A stretch of DNA of 64,000 nt from Anaerolineae bacterium (GCA_023382535.1 JAHDWA010000022.1:1-64000); one strand, 5' to 3'; positions 9,120-18,285 are shown, counted from the first letter of the stretch. Numbers and translations: made by a program. The notes: generated by a model not told the origin, from the sequence alone.

Positions 9120-9130
9120 TTCCTCCGTAA

Positions 9131-9766
9131 CTAAACTACACCTACCAGAGATTTAGCGACGCGGGGTGCGCTGCCCGCATCGGCTGAGTAGCCATCGGCT
9201 CCAATTTGATTGGCATAATCTTGAGAAATAGGCGCACCGCCGACCATTACTTTTACCTGCTGACGCAGCCCGGCCTCTTTGAGTGCGTCAATGGTCTCCT
9301 TCATAGAGGAAATGGTGGTAGTAAGCAGGGCTGACAAGCCCACCATGTCTGCCTGGTGCTCCTGGACCGCTTTCACAAAGGCTTCGGGGGAAACATCGGT
9401 CCCCAGGTCAATCACTTCAAAACCGGCTCCTTCCAGCATCATGCCGACCAGGTTTTTGCCAATGTCGTGCAGGTCTCCGGCAACGGTGCCAATGACCACC
9501 TTACCCAGCTTTTTTATATCAGCTTCAATCAGGTGAGGTTTGAGCAGATTCACGGTAGACTGCATCGCTCGGGCCGCGATGAGCATTTCCGGGACAAATT
9601 TTTCGCCGGTCTCAAATAGACGGCCTACTTCGGTCATGGCCGGAATGCAAGCCTGCTGTAAAATATCTTCGGCTGGAACCCCGGCCTCAAGGGTAGCCTG
9701 TGCTTCCGCCACTGCGACTTTGGCATTTCCTTTTAATACTGCGGCATAAATGGTTTCAAGACTCAT
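9131..9766 (-). CDS. Corrinoid (B12-binding) methyltransferase subunit, MtbC/MtaC-like
   Basis: A 211-residue two-domain protein. The N-terminal helical cap (B12-binding 2 type) holds EVGRLFETGEKFVPEMLIAA. The Rossmann-like B12 domain carries the base-off signature GDLHDIGKNLV (the His ligates cobalt), then GLSALLTTT and VMVGGAPIS. Length and layout match the methanol/methylamine corrinoid proteins, which carry a methyl group between two methyltransferases. AAGGAAG precedes the ATG. The flanking genes are a CobW GTPase and URO-D-family proteins. No RamA-type reductive activator is visible in the window. Confidence 0.88.
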   Translation of the reverse strand: MSLETIYAAVLKGNAKVAVAEAQATLEAGVPAEDILQQACIPAMTEVGRLFETGEKFVPEMLIAARAMQSTVNLLKPHLIEADIKKLGKVVIGTVAGDLHDIGKNLVGMMLEGAGFEVIDLGTDVSPEAFVKAVQEHQADMVGLSALLTTTISSMKETIDALKEAGLRQQVKVMVGGAPISQDYANQIGADGYSADAGSAPRVAKSLVGVV

Positions 9767-9791
9767 TTTTCATCTTCCTTTTATATCAAGT

Positions 9792-10781
9792 TTAATTTAA
9801 GTTAGCTGTCGTAGCCGGTTGAAAATTCTCGGCAAGACATTGGTCAAATTGGGTTTGCAGCTCCGCCGGGTCAAGCGCCCCCGGTTCGCCGATAAAAACT
9901 AATTCCGTTTTTGGGGGTTGAGTTCCCCAGGCTTGGTCAGCATCCAGCCGGATTCGTTTGCGGACCAGTTGAAGTACATAACGCTGATCGGGGGAGTCAA
10001 CCAGATATAGAAAGCCTTTGCCTCGATAAATTGAGACCGGCAAAGCTTCCAGGACGGCCTGAAGGGCGGTTTTCAATAGAGGTTTGCTCGTGGTGTAACT
10101 CCAGGTTTCGTAAAGCTGATCGTGATCGGGATGAAGAGCAGGATGGGGTGAAGTCGCTACCGGGAAGGGCCGCCCTATCCCCAAAATCAACTCAAGCGGC
10201 ACCTGGGCGTAGCTCGTCTTAAAGAGATGAGCCTCAGGGGCGATCATTCGAATCCAGCCGAGCACTTTAGCCAGGGTGTCGGCATCAACCAGGTCAGTTT
10301 TGTTGACCAGGAGCGTGTCGGCTGATCTGATCTGGCCCTCCAAAAAAATGACCACCCGGGCCAGCCGGCGCACATTTTCGGCATCAATCACGGTGATGAT
10401 ACTATCCAGGGTTACAAAATTCTGGAGAGCAGGAATTTCCAGAATGGCCGCCACATCGGCAGGCGAGGAAACCCCACTGGCTTCAATGATGATATGCTCC
10501 GGCGGCTGGGGGACCTCGATCAAATCTTGGACCACTCTAACCAAATTACCGAACAGGGTGCAGCAAATACAGCCGTTCGGCAGGCTGATCATCTGGCCGG
10601 GTTGGGCCGGAACCAGCAGTTGGGCATCAATATTAATTTCCCCGAAATCGTTAACCAGAACGGCAATACGCAGCCCGTGCTCCTCGCGCAAGATGCGATT
10701 GAGCAAGGTCGTTTTACCGGCTCCCAGAAAGCCGGCAATAAGGGTTATCGGGATTGGGAACGGCCGGGTCTGTCTGTCCAT
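9792..10781 (-). CDS. CobW/G3E-family P-loop GTPase
   Basis: A 329-residue G3E GTPase: Walker A GFLGAGKTTLLNR at residues 18-30, the metal motif CICC (NGCICCTLFG), the guanine-specific NKTDLVDA and a C-terminal CobW_C domain. Family members deliver metal ions or help assemble cobalamin and metalloenzymes. Its start codon overlaps the stop of the upstream URO-D gene (TAATG), so the two are translationally coupled. In this setting it most plausibly serves zinc loading of the URO-D-type methyltransferases or cobalamin handling of the corrinoid protein; this is inference from context. Confidence 0.85.
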   Translation of the reverse strand: MDRQTRPFPIPITLIAGFLGAGKTTLLNRILREEHGLRIAVLVNDFGEINIDAQLLVPAQPGQMISLPNGCICCTLFGNLVRVVQDLIEVPQPPEHIIIEASGVSSPADVAAILEIPALQNFVTLDSIITVIDAENVRRLARVVIFLEGQIRSADTLLVNKTDLVDADTLAKVLGWIRMIAPEAHLFKTSYAQVPLELILGIGRPFPVATSPHPALHPDHDQLYETWSYTTSKPLLKTALQAVLEALPVSIYRGKGFLYLVDSPDQRYVLQLVRKRIRLDADQAWGTQPPKTELVFIGEPGALDPAELQTQFDQCLAENFQPATTANLN

Positions 10782-11953
10782 TAATTAGAATAATTCTGCA
10801 AATAATCAAAAACTGCCTTACGACCGGATTTCAAATCGCGGCGAATGGCATCATAGCGGCCGCCTTTTAACAGGCCAACGACCGGCGAGAACTGCGAATC
10901 AATCACAATCCCTTGATAGGATAAAGTAGAAAGCAGTTCGTGGTAATAATCTTCGTATTGAACGGGGGTAAAGTCGCACACAAAGAGCACTATACGTTCC
11001 CCAAGCTGGGCCTGTAACTTGGCTACCGACGGAATATTGTAGAGGTTATAGATGTTCAGGCCGAGTAGACCTTCCATTTTCAAGAAGCTCTCGGCGTGGT
11101 GGGTAGCATTGCCGCAGTAATGAACAATACCTCCGCCAAATTCGGTCAATATTCGTGAATTATAGGGCACGACAAACTCGCGGTAGGTTTCGGGCGACAT
11201 CAAGACGGCGTCATCATCAGAAAACCAGATGCCGGCGTGTTTGCCCAGGTAGACCTGCTGGTCGCTAATACATTCATGCGGCGGTTCGCCGATAATTTCT
11301 TTTTGCTTTTTGACCCACCTGATTAATCCCTCCGTCACCTTTTCCATCAGTTCGTGCATCAAATTCGGGTAATCGAACATGAGGTAAATCAGTTTGTCAT
11401 AGCCGATGAGCTGGTTGGCGGTGGTCAGGGGGCCTTGAAAATCGGTGATCCCCGCCGGCAAAAAGCTGTTGGCCTTCATATACTTGATGTATTTCAGCAC
11501 TTTGGGCATCAGGCCGTCTTTTTCCGGGTCGGGAATGGCTAACGATTTTATATCTTCCGGTCTTTGAATCGGATAATATCTGGGGTTAGCCGCGGGGTCT
11601 AGCTTGGGCTTAAATTCAACCTTACAGCCAAAAGCGGAAGCAGTCACCACGGTCCCAAACCAGGGCATCAGGTAGGGCACAAAGTCGTCGTCAATTTCTT
11701 TAACCTGGTCATAATAGGTCCGTTCCTGGAAGTTGGTCATCACCGCTGGGTCATCAAAATAATCCGCCGGGAAGGTCTCGGGATCCAGCCCAAATACCCA
11801 GTACAGGGCGCTGTTGACGATAAAGGGCGGCCGCTCCACCTTTTTAAAGGCGAACACATCATCTGTTTTTGTTTTTACTTTCGCCAGCCGCTTGTCAAAT
11901 AGCTGTCGAAAATCCTCACGTTCGGCGTCGGTCAAGGGGTCTGTCAGAGCCAT
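10781..11953 (-). CDS. URO-D/MtaA-family protein (paralogue 3)
   Basis: About 390 residues and the most divergent of the four. The family opening is missing; it begins TDPLTDAEREDFRQLF. The barrel is recognisable by GIVHYCGNATHH, where H-Y-C-G matches the H-x-C zinc site of MtaA, and by a later Cys in LFVCDFTP. I chose ATG 11953 since AAGAGG lies 6 bases upstream and a longer version would overlap the preceding gene. It is coupled to the CobW gene. Likely a zinc-dependent methyl or alkyl transferase; the substrate is unknown. Confidence 0.65.
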   Translation of the reverse strand: MALTDPLTDAEREDFRQLFDKRLAKVKTKTDDVFAFKKVERPPFIVNSALYWVFGLDPETFPADYFDDPAVMTNFQERTYYDQVKEIDDDFVPYLMPWFGTVVTASAFGCKVEFKPKLDPAANPRYYPIQRPEDIKSLAIPDPEKDGLMPKVLKYIKYMKANSFLPAGITDFQGPLTTANQLIGYDKLIYLMFDYPNLMHELMEKVTEGLIRWVKKQKEIIGEPPHECISDQQVYLGKHAGIWFSDDDAVLMSPETYREFVVPYNSRILTEFGGGIVHYCGNATHHAESFLKMEGLLGLNIYNLYNIPSVAKLQAQLGERIVLFVCDFTPVQYEDYYHELLSTLSYQGIVIDSQFSPVVGLLKGGRYDAIRRDLKSGRKAVFDYLQNYSN

Positions 11954-11972
11954 AGTGAACCTCTTTTTCTTG

Positions 11973-13004
11973 CTAGTGATAAACGCCATATTTTTTGGCC
12001 GACTCGACTAAAGCGTGGATATTGTCAGCCGGTACATTGGGGTCCAGGGCGCAGCCGGGTCCCAGGATAAAGCCACTGTCAGAGGCCATAATCTCAATGG
12101 CTTCCCGGCAGGCATCTTCTACTTCCCGGGGCGTCCCTTCCAGCAGCAGCGAGGTATTGAGCGGGCCGAGCAAACAGGTTTTGTGCCGGGCGGCATCTTT
12201 GGCCTTTTGCATGTCGGTTTTATGGTCAATTTCCAGGATTTGCGCGCCGGTGGCAATGAAATCGTCAATGATGGGAATGGTGTTGCCACAAATGTGATTG
12301 GCCAGGATAATCCCCGCTTGTTTCAGCTCATCCACCATGCGCTTTTCGTGAATAAAGGGATATTGCAGATAGTGGTGGGGCGAGATAAGATCAGGCCCGG
12401 CAATGGGTTCGCCAATAGAGGTAGAATGTCCCCCGGCTTCAATCAGGGCGAAGGCATAACGGGTCGCCACCTGCCGGCTAAAATCAAGTAATCTATGAAT
12501 AAGTTCGGGCTGTTCATCCAGGGCAATCGCCAGCAGCAACTCTTGGATTCCAAGAAGCTGCGCTGCCAGGTCCATCGGACCTTGATCGGCCCGGGCCACA
12601 ATCCAGGCCTTATCGCCAATTTCTTTGGAAAGAATACGGGTGGCCTTGATAATTTCACACATAGGGAAGGCGGTATAAGGGTCCGGCACTTCGAGCCGGT
12701 CCACATCCTCCAGCCGCTTTAACACCGGAATATGCGCCGCCGGAGCGGCATTGTCCCGGTAGATAACTTCGACGCCGCAGGCTTGAGCATTGCAGGCAGT
12801 GCCATTCTCCAGCAGGATCATGTCGTGTCCAAATTCTTTCCAGGCCTGGAGCATGGCCTCGGCCAGCAACTCACCGTTACGAAAGACCTCCGACAGCGGC
12901 CGGCCCATCGCTTTGGCTGCCGGCTGAAAATTGTGCAGGTCAACCGGAATCCGGTCGGGCCGGCCCAGGTCAATGGCGGCCTGGACACGTTCAATCGAGT
13001 TCAT
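11973..13004 (-). CDS. URO-D/MtaA-family methyltransferase (paralogue 4, with H-x-C...C zinc site)
   Basis: A 343-residue URO-D-family barrel opening MNSIERVQAAIDLGRPDRIPVD. It has the most MtaA-like metal site of the four: NHICGNTIP (H-x-C) and a C-terminal GFILGPGCALDPNVP that supplies the second Cys. In MtaA/MtbA this zinc activates the thiol that receives the methyl group (coenzyme M in archaea; other acceptors in bacteria). GGAGGG precedes the ATG at 13004; the longer frame upstream has no support. It is the first gene after the transporter and is separated from it by a strong hairpin. Confidence 0.75.
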   Translation of the reverse strand: MNSIERVQAAIDLGRPDRIPVDLHNFQPAAKAMGRPLSEVFRNGELLAEAMLQAWKEFGHDMILLENGTACNAQACGVEVIYRDNAAPAAHIPVLKRLEDVDRLEVPDPYTAFPMCEIIKATRILSKEIGDKAWIVARADQGPMDLAAQLLGIQELLLAIALDEQPELIHRLLDFSRQVATRYAFALIEAGGHSTSIGEPIAGPDLISPHHYLQYPFIHEKRMVDELKQAGIILANHICGNTIPIIDDFIATGAQILEIDHKTDMQKAKDAARHKTCLLGPLNTSLLLEGTPREVEDACREAIEIMASDSGFILGPGCALDPNVPADNIHALVESAKKYGVYH

Positions 13005-13045
13005 AACCCAACCCTCCAAGAGCTCCATAAAAAACTGAACAAATG

Positions 13046-13078
13046 GAGCGGGAATGGTCAACGCAGCCATTCCCGCTC
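13046..13078 (-). terminator. Strong hairpin after the sugar-binding protein gene
   Basis: Perfect 12-base arms (gagcgggaatgg / ccattcccgctc) around a 9-base loop, 12 bases after the stop of the binding-protein gene on the minus strand. A T-rich stretch (gttttttatgg) follows after about 11 bases. Probably a partial terminator or 3' stabiliser separating the transporter from the URO-D genes. Confidence 0.6.
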
Positions 13079-13089
13079 TCATGCAAGGC

Positions 13090-15048
13090 TTATTCGTGAT
13101 AGAAGAAGTTAGCGTTGTCTTTGGTGATAACGATAGTGCCGGTGTCAACCGATTCAGGCACAGGCACGATCCCGGCCGCGGCATTGTCGGGTACAATCGG
13201 CACGGGGGCGTGGTTGAGGTAATAGAGAATCTTGGTGCCGAGGTAGCTCATCAGCGCCGTCTTCTGCGCGACTGAGGCATGGATGACTCCATCTTCGATG
13301 AACTTGAGCGTGCCGTCATCACGGTCCATTGAGACGATCTTCAAAGTCTCGGTTACGCCCAGCTCTTTAGAGGCGGTCGCCGCGCCAACGCCGCCGGCCG
13401 CTTCCACGCAGCCGACCCCGACCAGGTCGGGGGTCCGCTGGATGACCGCTTTCAAGCCATCCGCCGCTTTGGCCGAGTCAGAGTCGTCATTGATGATCTG
13501 CACGATCTCAATGCCCGGGAAGTTCTCGGCAAACTCATCCTGGTAGCCCTTGATCCGCTCTTCCAGGTTGCTCTGGCCCACTTTGGTGATGAGAGCCACC
13601 TTGCCTTCACCGCCAACCGCTTCGGCCAGCAGTTTGGCCCCGACGCGGCCGGCATTGTAATTGCCGGTGCCTAAGAAGGTTAATCGCTTGGAGTTGTACA
13701 CTTCGGCATCCAGGGTGACCACCGGAATCCCCGCCTCGATGGCTTTGTCAATCGAGGGTTTCAGCGCATCGTCAAAGCCGACGACCAAAATGCCGGCAGG
13801 CTTTTCGGCAATCGTCTGTTCCAGGGTGTTGACCATGGCGGTCATGTCATAGTCAACCGGCCCGACAAATTTGGTTTGAACCCCCAGTTCTTCGCCGGCA
13901 AATTCCAAGCCCAACCGGTGGTCAATGAAATAGGGCAGGTTGATCAAGGCCAACACTTCCACATAGGTTTCATCTGGAGCAGCTGGGGTGACTTCGACGG
14001 CACTAAAGTCATAGGGGTCTTTGGTGTGATAGAAATTCTTGGCGTTGTCGGCGTTGATGATAACTACACCGGTATCCACCGCTTCAGGCAATGGCACAAT
14101 CCCGGCCGCTTCGTTGTCGCTCACGATGGGGACAGGATTGTTCACCAAACCATCCATCAACAACGTGCCCCAGAAGGTCATCAAAGCTGATTGTTGAGCC
14201 ACAGAGGCATAAATGACGCCGTCTTCGATGAACTTCAGTGTGCCGTCGTCACGGTCCATCGAGACAATCTTCAACGTCTCGGTTACGCCCAGCTCTTTGG
14301 AGGCAGTGGCCGCGCCAACGCCGCCCGCCGCTTCCACACAGCCGACCCCGGCCAGGTCAGGCGTCCTCTGGATAACTGCTTTCAGTCCATCCGCCGCTTT
14401 GGCCGAGTCGGACTGATCGTCAATAATCTGCACGACTTCCACATCCGGGAAGTTTTCGGCAAACTCGTCTTGATAGCCTTGTAACCGCTCTTCCAGATTA
14501 CTCTGGCCGACCTTGGTGATGAGGGCTACCTTGCCCGCACCACCAATGGCTTCGGCCAGAAGTTGGGCACCCACGCGGCCGGCATTGTAGTTGCCGGTGC
14601 CCAGGAAGGTTAATCGTTTGGAGTCGTACACTTCGGCATCCAATGTGACCACCGGGATGCCCATATCAACGGCCTTATCAATGGTCGGCTTTAAGGCAGC
14701 ATCAAAACCAATGACGTTGATTCCCGTTGGGCCTTCGGCGATGACTTGCTCAAAAGCATTCACCATCGCCGTCATATCATAGTCCAGCGGGCCGACATAT
14801 TTGGTCTCGGCGTTTAACACTTTTCCGGCATAATAAAGACCAACCTGGTGGTCAATAAAGTAGGGCAGGTTGGCCAGGGCCGTCATTTCAAAATATTTCT
14901 TGGCTTCCCCTGGCTGTGCCTCATCCGTAGATGACTCTTGGCTGGGTGGGCCGGCCAACGCCGGGGTCGGGGCATATTGAGCCGTCACGGCCAGCAATGC
15001 AACCAAGACGATCAACAAGGTTATCCATTTTAACCAACGACTATTCAT
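13090..15048 (-). CDS. Sugar ABC transporter substrate-binding protein with duplicated binding domain
   Basis: A 652-residue secreted protein. Residues 1-32 form a signal peptide (basic start, hydrophobic core, cleavage near ALA-GPP). Two complete type-1 periplasmic binding domains of the ribose/xylose family follow in tandem, about residues 48-345 and 356-652. Long stretches are near-identical between them, such as IPVVTLDAEVY and SKRLTFLGTGNYNAGRVGA, and both have VEAAGGVGAATASKELGV. Normal family members have one domain of about 300-350 residues. It precedes the permease and ATPase partner genes in the same direction (ATPase, permease, then this). AAGGAG precedes the ATG. Ligand: a sugar or sugar derivative, by family. 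Confidence 0.88.
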   Translation of the reverse strand: MNSRWLKWITLLIVLVALLAVTAQYAPTPALAGPPSQESSTDEAQPGEAKKYFEMTALANLPYFIDHQVGLYYAGKVLNAETKYVGPLDYDMTAMVNAFEQVIAEGPTGINVIGFDAALKPTIDKAVDMGIPVVTLDAEVYDSKRLTFLGTGNYNAGRVGAQLLAEAIGGAGKVALITKVGQSNLEERLQGYQDEFAENFPDVEVVQIIDDQSDSAKAADGLKAVIQRTPDLAGVGCVEAAGGVGAATASKELGVTETLKIVSMDRDDGTLKFIEDGVIYASVAQQSALMTFWGTLLMDGLVNNPVPIVSDNEAAGIVPLPEAVDTGVVIINADNAKNFYHTKDPYDFSAVEVTPAAPDETYVEVLALINLPYFIDHRLGLEFAGEELGVQTKFVGPVDYDMTAMVNTLEQTIAEKPAGILVVGFDDALKPSIDKAIEAGIPVVTLDAEVYNSKRLTFLGTGNYNAGRVGAKLLAEAVGGEGKVALITKVGQSNLEERIKGYQDEFAENFPGIEIVQIINDDSDSAKAADGLKAVIQRTPDLVGVGCVEAAGGVGAATASKELGVTETLKIVSMDRDDGTLKFIEDGVIHASVAQKTALMSYLGTKILYYLNHAPVPIVPDNAAAGIVPVPESVDTGTIVITKDNANFFYHE

Positions 15049-15160
15049 TTTTTTCTCCTTTGAATAAATGTAACAGTTGGCATTTGCCTGGTTAGATTTG
15101 AAATAGGACGCTACTTTATGGTTTTACTTTGTGAACACCCTCCTAACGTCTAACAGGTTT

Positions 15161-16183
15161 TTAAGCTCGACCGCGGCGGCTCAACGAGTCGGCCGCAACG
15201 GCAATGATTAACACCACGCCAATGACAATGGTTTGCCAATAGACGTTAATCCCCAATAGATTGAGGCCGTTTGAGATGAGGGCCATCAGGGTGACACCCA
15301 ACAGCGCTCCCAGGACGGTACCTTCGCCACCGGCCAAACTGGCCCCACCGATAACCACGGCTGAGATAACCCGTAGTTCGGTCCCAATGCCCGCCGAAAC
15401 CGAGGCCGTACCAAAACGCGCCGTCAGCAAAATGCCGGCCACCGCCGCCATTAAGGCGCACAGTACAAAGTTTGAGATCTTGACAAAATCCACGTTGATC
15501 CCGGAAAGCCGGGCGCTGCGCTCATTACCACCCACAAAGTAACTCTGCCTGAAAAAACGGGACCGCCGCAGCAGCACATCCCCCAAGATCACAAAGAAAA
15601 CCATGAACCAGACCGGGTATTGCAGCCCCCAGAGACTATCCTGGGCCAATTGATTAAATGAGTCCGGCAAATTAGGAATACCATAACCGGAAGTGAGCAA
15701 GAGGACCACGCCCCGCGCTACTGACATCATCCCCAAGGTGGCAATCAAGGCGTTGACTCGCACCTTGGCCACCAGCAGCCCGTTGCATAACCCGACAACC
15801 ATACCCGCCAGCAGGCCCAAAAGGATTCCCAGCGGTACCGGTAGTTCCCAATTAACAATGGCGAACCCGGCCACTGCTCCGGCCAGGGCCAAAGTTGAGC
15901 CGACCGACAGATCAAACTGTCCGGAAACCAACAAAACCGTCATGCCGACGGCTACGATGGCATCAAATGACAAGCCCAGCACCAGGGCAATCAAATTAGC
16001 TTTTGAAGCAAAGCTGGCGGAAGAAAAATGCAGAAAAAGAGCGCCTGCCAGTACCACCAGGAAAATTCCAATTTCACGTTGGCCTAATAATTGTCGCCAC
16101 CGGGAAAGTGAACCGGATTTATGCTCAAATTTGGTATCTTCTTTATCTTGGGGCAGAGTAATATTTGCCTCTGGAATGGACAT
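15161..16183 (-). CDS. Ribose-type ABC transporter permease (RbsC family)
   Basis: A 340-residue integral membrane protein with about 9-10 hydrophobic segments. Family motifs include VGMTVLLVSGQFDLSVGS near residues 75-95, GLLVAKVRVNALIATLGMMS and VIGGASLAGGEGTVLGALLG near the C-terminus. It forms the membrane channel of a ribose-family sugar importer with the ATPase at 16194-17696 and the duplicated binding protein at 13090-15048. GGGAGG precedes the ATG, and it starts 11 bases after the ATPase stop. Confidence 0.9.
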   Translation of the reverse strand: MSIPEANITLPQDKEDTKFEHKSGSLSRWRQLLGQREIGIFLVVLAGALFLHFSSASFASKANLIALVLGLSFDAIVAVGMTVLLVSGQFDLSVGSTLALAGAVAGFAIVNWELPVPLGILLGLLAGMVVGLCNGLLVAKVRVNALIATLGMMSVARGVVLLLTSGYGIPNLPDSFNQLAQDSLWGLQYPVWFMVFFVILGDVLLRRSRFFRQSYFVGGNERSARLSGINVDFVKISNFVLCALMAAVAGILLTARFGTASVSAGIGTELRVISAVVIGGASLAGGEGTVLGALLGVTLMALISNGLNLLGINVYWQTIVIGVVLIIAVAADSLSRRGRA

Positions 16184-16193
16184 AACAACCTCC

Positions 16194-17696
16194 CTATTGA
16201 TTTACCCCCGCAGCGAGTTCCATAATTCGCTCCTGGGTGGCTTCGCTTTTTGATAAAATACCGGCTAAACGCCCTCTAGCCATCACCGCAATCCGGTCGC
16301 TAATGGCCAACACTTCGGGCAGGTCGCTCGAAATAGCCATAATCGCCTTACCCTGTTCGGCCAATTCTCCCAATAGGCGATGTATCTCTAATTTAGTACC
16401 TACGTCAATCCCTCGAGTTGGCTCATCCACAATCAAAATATTGGGTTCATTAGCCAGCCACATACCCAGCATTACTTTTTGTTGATTTCCGCCCGACAGA
16501 TTTCTCAACCTCTGATCCAAACTGGGAGTCCGAATTTTTAAGGTATTGACGAATTTGATGACCAGATTAATCAGCTTATCCCACTGCAGCCACCCGCCCG
16601 GTGCAATCGAACGCAAGTTAGCCACCATAAAATTCTCTTTGATGGATTTGTCCAGAAAAAGCCCTTCATTTTTACGGTCTTCCGAGAGATAAGCCAGACC
16701 CAAACGCATCGCCGCGCCCGGATGAGCCGCCCTGACCGGTTTGCCCTGGATAAAAACGTTGCCGCCGGTGGGGTTGTCCAAGCCCATCAATGCCCGAGCC
16801 AATTCAGTCCGGCCTGCGCCTACCAGGCCAAAGAAGGTCAATACTTCTCCGGCTTGCAGTTTGAAGCTAACATTTTCAAATACACCCTTGCGTGAGAATC
16901 CTTCCACCCGCAGCATTTCCGCCCCGGGTTCTTTGGTTCTGGCCGACGTTTCCAACGCGCCTAAATCGCGCCCGACCATCATACTGACAATTTCACGCTC
17001 GTTTGTTTGCTGGGTTGGTTTTACCCCAACCAGCTTGCCATCTCGTAACACCATAACCCGATCTGAGATGGCGAATACTTCTTCCAGGTGATGCGATACA
17101 TAAATAATCGCCATTCCCTGCTGGCGCAATTGTTGAAGCCGGTCGAATAGCAACTGGGATTCCTGCATAGACAACGAAGAGGTCGGCTCGTCCAAAATCA
17201 AAACTTTGGCATTGACCGAGAGGGCTTTCATAATTTCCACAAGCTGTTGGTTGCCCAGAGAGAGCAGCCCCACCCGGTCGCCCGGCCTAAAATCAACCTG
17301 GAAACGGTTTAGCATTTCCTGAGCCGAGCTATTCATTAAGCCCATGTTGATCAGTCCGCCCAGCCCGGTTGGCTGCCGATTGGCAAAGATATTTTCCGCC
17401 ACGGTGAGATTAGGAACCAAGCTGAGTTCCTGAAAGACGGTGCTAATCCCAGCGGCCTCAGCTTCTTGGGGACTTCGGAAGAAAACCTTCCTGCCAGCCA
17501 TAAATAATTGGCCGGTGTCAGGCAGGAGAGCGCCAGCCAAGATCTGGATCAAAGTTGACTTGCCAGCGCCATTTTCACCAACCATAGCCAGGATTTCGCC
17601 GGAGTTAAGCTCTACACTCACGTTGGCGAGCGCCTGGACTCCAGGGAAGGCTTTTGATACACCCTCAACTTTCAACAGACATTGTTGATTGTCCAT
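16194..17696 (-). CDS. Ribose-type ABC transporter ATPase (RbsA/MglA family)
   Basis: About 500 residues holding two ABC ATPase domains in one chain, as in RbsA and MglA. The first has Walker A GENGAGKSTL and Walker B ILDEPTSSL. The second has a degenerate P-loop (FGLVGAGRTELARA) and LSGGNQQKVMLGMWLA with IVDEPTRGID. That asymmetry is normal for the family. I prefer ATG 17696 over GTG 17702 because GAGAG lies 5 bases before it. It is the first gene of the minus-strand cluster; two palindromes lie 67-145 bases upstream of the start. Confidence 0.9.
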   Translation of the reverse strand: MDNQQCLLKVEGVSKAFPGVQALANVSVELNSGEILAMVGENGAGKSTLIQILAGALLPDTGQLFMAGRKVFFRSPQEAEAAGISTVFQELSLVPNLTVAENIFANRQPTGLGGLINMGLMNSSAQEMLNRFQVDFRPGDRVGLLSLGNQQLVEIMKALSVNAKVLILDEPTSSLSMQESQLLFDRLQQLRQQGMAIIYVSHHLEEVFAISDRVMVLRDGKLVGVKPTQQTNEREIVSMMVGRDLGALETSARTKEPGAEMLRVEGFSRKGVFENVSFKLQAGEVLTFFGLVGAGRTELARALMGLDNPTGGNVFIQGKPVRAAHPGAAMRLGLAYLSEDRKNEGLFLDKSIKENFMVANLRSIAPGGWLQWDKLINLVIKFVNTLKIRTPSLDQRLRNLSGGNQQKVMLGMWLANEPNILIVDEPTRGIDVGTKLEIHRLLGELAEQGKAIMAISSDLPEVLAISDRIAVMARGRLAGILSKSEATQERIMELAAGVNQ

Positions 17697-17762
17697 ATTC
17701 ACTCTCGCAAAATTAAAAAGTGGGTAAGATTATTTTTTGGATATTAAGGGGAGATTGGATGT

Positions 17763-17783
17763 AATTATCGTTTATCGATAATT
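17763..17783. promoter_or_regulatory. Perfect inverted repeat upstream of the transporter operon (candidate operator)
   Basis: Arms aattatcg / cgataatt, 8 bases each around a 5-base AT spacer, 67 bases upstream of the ABC ATPase start. Size and symmetry suit a dimeric regulator. There is no gene in this AT-rich stretch, which should contain the operon promoter. Which regulator binds is unknown; the GntR-type protein encoded at 7222-7926 is the obvious candidate. Confidence 0.5.
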
Positions 17784-17822
17784 TTATCGCTAACATAATA
17801 AGAGGAATATGAGTTAGATGTA

Positions 17823-17838
17823 AGTGACACTTGTCACT
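17823..17838. promoter_or_regulatory. Palindrome AGTGACA-CT-TGTCACT (candidate operator)
   Basis: Perfect 7-base arms with a 2-base centre, 40 bases from the previous palindrome. The same TGACA-NN-TGTCA core recurs at 21213-21224 in another long intergenic region, which suggests a shared regulator. Confidence 0.45.
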
Positions 17839-17940
17839 GATTTTAATGACAGAAGTAATCAGGGGAGACCTCGGTAATTTCTTGACCTCCCTTTGGTTTG
17901 CAATTTGGCCAACTCTGCGTCGCGAAGGCCAACCAAATAG

Positions 17941-18240
17941 CTTTACAGGCTAAAGTTGATCCGGCTGCGCCCGGAGCATTCAATCGTTATCTACGGGATC
18001 TATGATCTAATCCTTGACGCCCACGAGTAGATCTATGCTTTCACCCGGAGCCTGGCGGACGAGCGCCTGCTGGTTATCCTGAACTTTACTCAGGAGACGC
18101 CTGTCTTTGCCTTGCCGCCTGATATCCACTTTTCCGACCCGGAACTGCTCATCGGCAATTACCCGGTTCATCCGATTGAAGACATCCGCCGGCTAACCCT
18201 GCGTCCTTATGAGGCGCGGGTCTACCACTTGAAAGCCTAA
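17941..18240 (+). pseudogene. C-terminal remnant of a GH13 alpha-glucosidase
   Basis: One frame of 99 codons reads LYRLKLIRLRPEHSIVIYG, then DLILDAHE, TAG, IYAFTRSLADERLLVILNF, and ends LRPYEARVYHLKA. This is the end of the catalytic domain plus the C-terminal beta domain of oligo-1,6-glucosidase/trehalose-6-phosphate hydrolase type GH13 enzymes (the YAYTR..ERLLVLLNF and LxPYEARVY patterns). The TAG replaces the glutamine of the usual H-P-Q-I-Y-A. The first four fifths of the gene are absent. Confidence 0.7.
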
Positions 18241-18285
18241 ACAAACGGTCAGGGAGATATGCTTGCCAGCAATAAAGGAGACCGT

